Assembly (NCBI RefSeq): GCF_964340395.1
Contig: NC_135549.1
Span: forward strand, 8,563,842 to 8,627,841
DNA from: Glandiceps talaboti
Taxonomy: Eukaryota; Hemichordata; Enteropneusta; Spengelidae
Direction: 5' to 3'
Length of the DNA stretch: 64,000 bases
Made by a program: the position numbers and the translations under genes. Position 1 is the first letter of the stretch; each line of letters opens with the position of its first letter. The notes below the pieces were generated by a model. The model was not told where the DNA came from. It worked only from the letters and a program-made list of their open reading frames with translations, and ran no database searches. This document shows positions 13,601 through 24,033 of this stretch, piece after piece.

Positions 13601-16600
13601 TCGTTAAATGTAAACTTACGTCCTGTATGTGTAATGCTGCCTGTGTTTTTTCATTCTTCCGTTTCAATTAATTATATTTTACACGATTTCATTTCAAGCG
13701 ATTATATTCAGTCTCTGTTTTTCTTCACCTGCACTTTCAGTTCTGCCAATGAGATTGCCTTCATATGTTTTTGGATCACATATAAGCCTGCCACATTAAA
13801 GTGAGATTCTACTTTTCATTGGTTTATACTTTAATGATTAAACACAGTCTTTATTTGTAGCCAAACCAGCAACATATTTTACTTTTGTGTACATTTTCAA
13901 TTTGATATATATAATTATATATATATATCAATTTGTTACATATTTCCAGCCTTTCAAAACTTACTTTTAAGTTTAATATATGAAATATGCTCGAATCATT
14001 TCATTCTCTGTGTAGAATTCTTAAGACAAGTTAGTTTCATCAATCAAAGCGTAATAGATCTAGAATATGATGAGATTATTGAAACTTTTGGGCATGGGTT
14101 CACAAAACAAATATCAGCAGACTTATGTTTCGTGGTTCTATGGACATAGATACGCGTTGTATACATTGCATTTGTGTAATTAATGGAACGCAAACTGAGT
14201 TGATACGTTTCGGGATGTAATTTTTGCTGCATTTTTAAAAGGTATTCGCACTCTAGAAGTTTATTTTACCATCACTTGCAATTGACTAAATTGCAAGTGA
14301 TGGTATTAGGATGACGTAATTTATCATACGTATGAAAAAATGTCGAGGCAATCCCTGTTATGCAATCAGTATTCTAAAAATGCCAGAAGACAATAGTAAT
14401 GTCACAGAAGGCGTGCATCAACGTTAACATTACACTAAAATGATTAAATCAAGATTTTATGAAAGTATTTTCACATGAGTAAGTTACATACGCAGCTTAT
14501 ATCACCTTTATGGTGCTTTCGTTAATGACAGTAGTATTTATCCACTGCCTATAGTTTGTGGCAGCATCTACTGTTATCTGGTATTTTCACGTTTCTGTTT
14601 ATACTCATTCTTGTTCATGACGGTAGTTTTATGGCCCTTATCAAAAGCCTTACATAGTATTATTGGATCTTCACTTAAGCGCTAACATTTCAATTTCTCG
14701 ATTCCGTGTGTCGTCCAAGTGTGTACCTTTCTCTTCCTCTGCAGGTGAGAGGTCAATTCATTAATCTTTAGCCTCCAACGTTAACCTAAGTTGATTCACA
14801 GGGTCCATGTCCAAGGGTTACCAACTTAGATTTACCAAAACGATGAGGACAATGAATGCATGACGCAAAGATTTTTTCCAAAATTTACTTTTTCAATAAA
14901 ACTCACCAAAATGAAACGAAATGAAATTGAGGAGAGGAAAGGAAAGTGACACGTAACGTGTAGGAGTCAATCACACTTCCCCTGAATACTAGCAAGAATG
15001 ATCTAGCCATCTGAGCTACGAGACACGGAATCTACCTGGTGAAGTTAGCTCTAGTAAAGATTCATAATGTGTACAACAAACGATGCAAAACATTAACATG
15101 TTCATTGATACATTACCGTTAAGCTGTACTTCCCCGTTTGCCGGATTGCACACGAAAGGTTCTCCACTGGAAACGTCTGGATATATCTGATTCAGAATAT
15201 ACTCCAATTCTCCATTTACACCTAAATCAGGATCACTACACATTAAGTCAGAGGCAGCCACGGCTATAAAGGCTTCTGTAAATAATAGCAAAGTCAAATG
15301 AGGGTGTATATTGCAAAGATAACGACAGGGATTAATAGACAAGTGGATAGACAAAAAATGAGTGCATATATACCCAGCAACAAGACCAAGCCCATAACAA
15401 CAACCCAAATGATGGCGTATGTGACAAAGGTGACAACAGAGTGGAACAGGCAAATAGATAAACATTCGGCAAATGAACACATATATGCCTAGCAACTAGT
15501 CTATGCCCATAGCAACGAAAAAATGATGATACATATTGCAAAAGAAACCACAGCTAGGTTGGCAAGTGGATAAGCATTTTTTTCAAATGACACATAAACT
15601 ATACAGTTGCTACAACGCTGTTGGCGCTATAATTTTATTTTATTTTTTAGGGTGCTCATTTTGTCTTTCTGAAATCCAGAAGGTATGAGAAAAGCGAACT
15701 CTTTGAGTCAACTTTATGTTTATGATACCCAACGACGCTTTATCTCGATTGATAAAGAAGGTGAACTAAGTTACATCAACAATCGTTCCGATGTTGCTGC
15801 GAGTATTTCTATGAAAATGAAGGTCACCTAATAATATAATCTTTCATTTCATAGCATTTTAATTTGTCAGTCTTTGATGTTTATTCACTACAAGAAAATG
15901 ACACAGTCAACTGGGAAAAAAATCTCTGCGTAAGCGTGTCTTGGTGTGGATGTATTTAAAGTAGCAATATCAAATGATTTAGATTACCTGTATTGATAAA
16001 TATCAAATATACTTACGATAAGTATCAAATTCCAATTGTTCAACGTTGAAAGCATAATCCTGGCATTCTGGAGTATTGTCGTTGACGTCATCAACGGTTA
16101 AAGTAAGTGTTGCAGTTGCAGATTCGCCACCACCGTCAACTACCTTTACTATAAGTTCATAATTATCAACAGTTTCTCTGTCCAATGGACTTATCAGATT
16201 GAGTTTACCAGAGAGGGGATCCAGTGCGAATTTGGATAAACCAGATGGTGGGGTAGCTGAAGGGTGTAAAGTCAACATATTGTGTTAATTAGTGGTCTCC
16301 AATCATTTACTGCAATCGATGCAAATTATCAAACAAAGGGTCGTTAATTAGATAATTCAAATGTGTATAATTTACATTAATTTTCAACTAATGAATTTCT
16401 TAGTCTAAGATACATCATAGTCGTGGAAGAAGTTTTAAGAAAACAATACTGTTTGTAAAATGGCATTTTGTTACGTTATGTTAAAGCATGGCTCAAAAAC
16501 AAGGACATTTTCTTTCGCACAAGGATCCATCAAAAATAACAATTAAATACATAATCACCCTTTACTGACTAATTTTGAAATATTGGCTGCCAAGCTTGTG

Positions 16601-19600
16601 TGATGCTATTCGGTGAATTTGACAAGATGTAGTATCGTTCATATTTGGCCTGACCATAAAGACGTAAAGACGTAGTTTACTTCAAACAGATTCTGGAAAT
16701 TTTCATTTTTATCCCACATTCAGGATTTGGATATTTGTTGTAATTTTAACGATTGAGGAACGCTTTAATATGCATATATTTTATTGTTGATCTACTTCAT
16801 TTATATTTTGAAACTGGTATTGGGTCAACATTTTTTTTCTTTTTGCCTTATCGTCACGCGCTTCGGGTAAAAGATAAAACCATTTACTATCAACTGACGT
16901 ATCTCGGGGGAAATTCTTTGAATGCGTACCAGTAGTCGAGAGAACTGTATACTCAAAACAAAGATCGATAAGGTGCTTCACTGACCTGAGACTTTACTGT
17001 ATTTTATGATGTCATGAGGAGCCTTGTCATCGTCACTTGCTACGGTTGATAGATCAAACAATTCAGTATCAACCATCGTGTCTTCGGGAATATTCTGTGG
17101 ATAATTAGCAGCCGAGAAAACTGGAAGATTGTCGTTGGAAGGCAGCAGGTTTACTATCACGTTCACTGACACACTATCGCTACTGACGGGATCGGTAACG
17201 ATTATCTCTATGGGATACACGGGGTGAGATTCAACCTCATAGTCCATAGCTGTAATAAACATTAAAATACATGTATGAATGTTGAGTTGTCGGTGGCCGA
17301 GGGGTTAAGCCATTTGCCTCTCACCACTACATTCAGGATTTGATTAGATTTACCACGGTGTAAGTAAGAAGAGTGTCATTCAGTTTGACTCTATCGAACA
17401 ACGCAGGTTTTCCCCGGGTACTTTGGGTTCGGGTAAAAGATAAAACAATGTACTGCACTAACACTGAACCGTCTTCCTGTTATTGGACAATGCCTTTGGA
17501 TTGTAGGTAAATAAATGAATAAACAATAAAAGGTATCATTCATTGATGTAGTATATTTAAATTATCATATGAAAACTTTTACATGTAATTGCAATGGGGA
17601 AAATGAGACGTATAAGGGCCGCCTACGATTAATGGAATCAAACTTAATGTGATATGGTTATCAGATACTATTACAAGTACATGGGTTATTCTTGGACGCT
17701 TGTTGCTTTGACCTCGTAATAATCTTATATGCTAATTAACACTTATCATTCTCTAATCAACACTTTCCTACAGTAACATAATGTTGTCCAATGTTTAATT
17801 ACCTACCTGCTGCCAGTGTTACAACACCTGATGTGTCAACGTTAACAACTGTGGATGTTGTTGAGTATGTTAAGGAACCATCAGCATATGTGCAATTGAC
17901 TTTAGTTACCTAGTGAGAAAAATGTACAACATCTGAAGCAATGGTGTGATCGTGATATCAGCTCTAAAAAAGCAATAAATAAAGACCATCATTGATGTAT
18001 ATAATACACTATAGCAATCCTGAAGACAACGTATTGTGTCACCTCATATCATCGTCAACTCCTGTGGGATGCAAGATAGTTAATTGTTTTATCTCAGTAC
18101 ATCTCCCAAGATGAAACAGATAACATATATTGTTCTATATCTGTTTCAAAGAACATTGTTTATATATTGAAACTACTACTGCTACTCTTATCACCTTGGT
18201 AATATCCCTGGGTAATACAAGCCAAGTTCAAGACAACATTTCTCGCTGTGTTGAACAGAAGAAAAAACATCATTCTTCCTCGTTTATCATCACATTTATA
18301 TTTATATTTACCGGTGCATTCGCTGCAGTTGTGAATTCTTCTGAAATCTCGACAACTATTGACTGTGGGATACAGATGATCACGCCATCACCTGGTTTAT
18401 CGGTAACTGCCACCGTCACCTGTATAGATGCTGATCGTGTAGGATTCACGCCTTTATCTTCAGCCAAAATGGTCAGGACGATGGTGTCACCGCTCAATTC
18501 GTAGTCTATCATTCGATTAATTGTCACTTCACCTGATGCTGGGTCTATCTTAAAATTATCATTAATATCACCATCTACTCGACAAGAGAAGAACGATAAA
18601 TTAAAATTCATTTATCAATTCATCGATTGATTTCGTCCAACTTTTTTTTTCTCTCGTAACTTTTAAGTTCTCAGATGACGACAATACTAAAGGGCACACG
18701 AGCCTCAGTCCATCTTCTGACCGCAAGGGGGCGGGCTTCGATATACACACATTTAAGTCAGTGCATTCGTTGATAAGTCAAGATGACTTGTGATGTTACT
18801 TGAAATACAAATGTCATCGTCAAGAGTCCAGTCCGAATAAGTGGGTCTTTGACCCAATCGACAGTAACAAATGGAAAAGAATTGACTGGTCCGTAATCAA
18901 ATGAAATAATTTTGTCATGTAGCGATTGATGTTAGGACTGTTCACCGTTTACAGTTCGGGTTGTAAACTTTACTAATCTCGATTTCTGTATTTTCTGTAT
19001 TCAAATCTGATTACTGCTTACTGGCATAGGGCATTTAAACTGTATTTCCTACCGGATAAAATTGTCATTTTACACATGGCAGTGAGAATAGAACAAGACT
19101 GTTGATCGGACAATGCATCTTGAACTTGAGAAATCAAAGAACAGATATGGAAAAAGATGCAGACAATGGTCGAACCGTTCTCACTTGCATGTACCACAAA
19201 TAGTGATTTACTGTACTCACCGATGATAGAATGTACTACTTCTCCTTGTGACCCGAAATCGTCATCAGTGGCTAAAATGGTGAAGACGGTTGTTCCTACA
19301 GGTTGTTCCTCCTCTGTCTGCAAACCGCAAAACATTTACTTCATAGTTTTCATGAAACACGAAACAGGCGGCCAAACAAAACTTTTAACTCTTAACTAAA
19401 CTTTATGTAACCATCAACTTCAAATGAATATAAAATCGGCTTTGAACTTTTAAATAGTAATTATTAATTATCGACTATAAGTATTGTCAATTTTAGACGT
19501 ACTCCAAAGAGAAGTACACTCGTTAGTTTCAAAATGTTTATTCAGTTTATTAGAATTGACAGAGGTTGTTGGTTTCCAATACTAGCACTGTAGAAATTGG

Positions 19601-22600
19601 GAATAACATAGAAAATTACCTTTTACGCCAAAAACGATTAATATACGACTTGCGGGAAAAATAGCTTTCTCGTTATGTTTTACAACGAAGACTAATGGTA
19701 ATCAGTTTACAGCAATTAGGACTAGGCGATCATAAATTATTACTGTAGAAATTGGGAATAACATAGAAAATTACCTTTTACGCCAAAAACGATTAATATA
19801 CGACTTGCGGGAAAAATAGCTTTCTCGTTATGTTTTACAACGAAGACTAATGGTAATCAGTTTACAGCAATTAGGACTAGGCGATCATAAATTATTAAAA
19901 AAGCCATCCCAACATCGTTTATGTATTGTTCTTGCGAATTTGTACTAAATGGTTAGATCAATAACGAAATGAATGATATATCTTTGTACCATGTTGCCGC
20001 CTGACGTCACCACCTGTCCTTGACCGGGTAATAAGGCCTCGTCCTACAATAATGTACCTGTAGGTTCGATTTCACAATACATGTATGTTGTTCAAACTTA
20101 CCATCACAGGTGCGGGTGTAGCACCAAACACCGGATCGTAGTCGTTGACTGGGTCAACTTGGACATAGACAGTAGCAGTAGCGGTGTTTCCAGAAGGTTC
20201 ATCAGCAATGTACACAATAAGTTCATACGTGTCTGGGTACGTATCCGTATCACCGGGATCAATTGATATTGGATTCCTTAATTCTAGAGTTTCAGCTGGA
20301 AGGTCAAATTGAAATAATAAACTAGATTCCGGAGGACCAGCATCATATGTGGGGTCTGACGTCGGCTCAAGACTGAAAATAAAACTTGTGATATCATCAG
20401 AGTCAGGGTCATCAATGTTGAATGCTGCCAGGAGTGTACCGGCTGTATCGTCTTCCTTCACGGTGACAGAAAACACACTCGGAGTCAACGTCGGTGGGTT
20501 GTCATTAACATCGAGAACATTGATTACAACGTCTGCTATCGACGTCTTCTTCGGTGTACCTGAGTCGCTGACTTTACATCGGAGTGTGTACGTCTGCTGT
20601 GTTTCGTAGTCAAGTCCGGACTTGAGTGTGATGTCACCATTTGCTACTCCAATGTCAAAGATATTCATCCCACCTGAAGCTGTTGATATACAAATTCATA
20701 AACTAACTTGAAGATAAGTGGAGGACCGAGGAATTGTTTTTTCAACTGTATATAAATCGTCTGGAGTATTTTGCAGTCCGGGAAAATTTGTCTTTAAATT
20801 AAAGTAGCCATATGGATGAGAATTGGGATATTTATTTTGTTCTTTTATTAATTGATAAAAACAACTCTACTATATGTTTTCCTCTAGCAAAAAATGAGTG
20901 TGAACGGCATATACCAAGTTCGTGTTTGTAGTTCAACCAATTCCAAATAAAATATAGAAAAGGTGAGAATTACTCGTTGTACGTACAATGACAAGCTGTT
21001 TACACATTTTTAGCTCTGACTTTCATTTATACTCCGAATGGTACAACAAGTGTGGAAGTGCCAACTTCTGTTTTCCGCCTGTAATAAAGGGTACAAATGT
21101 ATGTATGCGAGGTTATTACAACCCCTCTTTCTGTACAGTTTCGTATACTTACGGTTCGAGGATAGTATTTCATGAACCATCAAACCATCATCAAGTCTAT
21201 CATCATCCTGAGTGTTTGTAGAATAAATTGTTGCTCCTACTGATTCATCTTCAGACACATCTACCGAAATGGTTGGACCGTCAGGAAACGATGGTGTAAA
21301 TTCGTTGACTCCAAGAACCTGTAAACATTGTCAATTCGTCACTGTAAAACATTCATTTTGACCTCCAAGTGAATGACGTCGATATGAATGTCTTGGTGGG
21401 AGAATAGACCAGGGTATATTAGAAATGTTGTTGTTGTCTTGCATTATGATACATGCACAGCAGCAGTGATGATTAAGTTGTCCTACACTATACTAGAGGT
21501 CAAGGTCAAAGATCAAAGTTTCATTAGACAGCTCTTTACGGTACCGCTGACATTGGTGTGGACACTCAATGAGGTCGTTTTACGACAACTTATGCATTGA
21601 ACTTGAAAGGCAGGTCAGGGTCAAAGGTCAATGTATTATTAGAGAGCTTGTTATGAATGGCCTAGTCTTGCTGCTAGAGTTCGGACCTTCTTTCCGATAC
21701 CATAAGCGAACAAAGTTCGCAGTGAGGGCTTTGCCCAAACTCGGATGTCCCATCCTCGACAGCGATGTTCGGTCGTGTGCCGTATCGTATCGGAAGAACA
21801 GCCGAGGTCTAGCAGATAGATTACGAATGGCCGAGAATGACAACTGCAAAAGAAATTACAACAATGTAAATTATCAAGGATAATCGGTTGTCCATGGTAG
21901 TCATTCCTTCCCAAGGAATGTCAAGTTATACCTGTCACTCCTTATGGAGAAATGTCTAATCACTCCTCATCGCCCGACTTGTAGACTCACGCACTTTCTA
22001 ATTCATTATCAATTCAGTGTAGCCTAAACATTGCCGCTTTACGATAATTCTGTGGGTGACATCAAAGCATTGAATGGAACCTGTTACAGACAGGGAAAGT
22101 AAACAAACTAATTGCATTAGCTACATGTTATTAATCGAATTCAATTGTTTACTTTTCCTGTTTGTATCAGGTTCCACTCGTCAGTGCTTCCATGTCGGCA
22201 GTTGTATACACTACAATACCCCATATACATATAACTCACCTTCACAGAAACTACTGCTGTGTTTGTCAATCCTCCCGAATCTATTGCTTCTACGGTTAAA
22301 ATATATATGTCGCTAGGCTTTGTGATCGCTTCATAATCCAGTACTCCATTTGTGATCAGAGATGTTCCACTTGTGTCGAATTTGTTGTCAGGAAGCGCAT
22401 CATCTCCATTTAAAATTGTCAGTGCCAGGGTATCGCCGTAGTCTTCATCCGTTATAGTAAGATCTATAACTGTAGCACCTAGGTATACAAGTAAACATAT
22501 CGACAAGATATGTGTGTGTTACCATAGGTTTAATTTTTCCTTTAAAATGCAAAAATGTTCACAAGTTATCGCCACAATTTTTTTTAAAGTTTTGATAATC

Positions 22601-23889
22601 TGACATCAAAATTTTGTATTCAGTAACAATAATGGCATCCAAAAGAGTACTTACCCGATCCGCTATTCTCATAGATCTCCTTATCATACGTAACGCTGTC
22701 AAACTCTGGTGGATATTCATTCACTGGATTAACTAAGACACGGATACTTGTAGTACCAGTATTCGAACCTTCGTCCGTAACAGTCAACACAAAATTAAAT
22801 GTATCAGAACCTCCTCCATCAAGATCAAAGTCATTCAGCGTCTTTATGACACCATCTGTTGCTACGGTAAATCCAGATGAACCAGCACCTAGAGAGAGTG
22901 AAGAGAAAAATCAACTATATTCTCCCTTAAATCCATAACTTTCTAATTACATGTCTTGGACATTTTCTATAAGATTATTTAAACATTGGGGAACACCTCA
23001 AAATCACATGTTCCATTTAAAAGTATTTCCAGCATTACTGATATTATAACGCTCAAACGACATGTAAATGTATCACCATTATCACGGTCGTTGGACTATC
23101 TACTTACCACTCAGACTATGTGTTGATGTATCACGGTCGTTAGAATATCTACTTACCACTCAAACTATATGTGAATGTATCATCACTATCACGGTCGTTA
23201 GAATATCTACTTACCACTCAAACTATATGTGAATGCATCACCACTATTTCTGTCGTTACAATGTCTACTTTAACACCACTCAGACTATATGTGAATGTAT
23301 AATCACGATCACGGCTGTTCGATATCTACTTACCACTCAGATCGTATGTGTGAATGTATCACCTTTATCACCGTCGTTCGAATATCTACTTACCACTCAG
23401 ACTATAAGTAAATATATCACCACTGTCACGGTCGTTACAATATCTACTTACCACTCAAACTTTGTGTATTCAATGTATCACCACTATCACTGTCGTTACA
23501 AACATCTACTTACCACTTAGACTATATGTGAATGTATCACCACTATCACGGTCGTTACAATATATACTTACCATTCAGAGTATATCTGAATGTATCACCA
23601 GTATCTTGATCATTGATTTCTTCCTTTGGGTCAGTGACTTGCCATGTGACAGCTGTCTGAAAAGCTGCGTCTTCATCGATTTCACCAATGTAAAGACTTC
23701 CGTCGAACGTTGGTCTTTCATCAAATGTTTCCCGGATATTGATTGTCATGGTTTCCGTTATGGCTGTTCTGCCATCACTTGCTCTGTTTTAATGTGTTAA
23801 TTGTAATAGGTTTATGTTTAACTGTATTGTTTGGAATTCTTCTCTGTAATTAACATTTGTAGGGGAGTGGGTGAAGTTAAGAGAGACGA

Positions 23890-23961
<72 letters not shown>

Positions 23962-23965
23962 CTCT

Positions 23966-24033
<68 letters not shown>

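Noticed and set aside
14267-14305. MicroRNA precursor
   Set aside because: The perfect stem is only 17 bp with no extension of pairing on either side.
21569-21914. Overlapping ORFs of 73-104 codons on both strands
   Set aside because: They lie in a gene M intron, contradict each other and show no domain, splice or codon signal.
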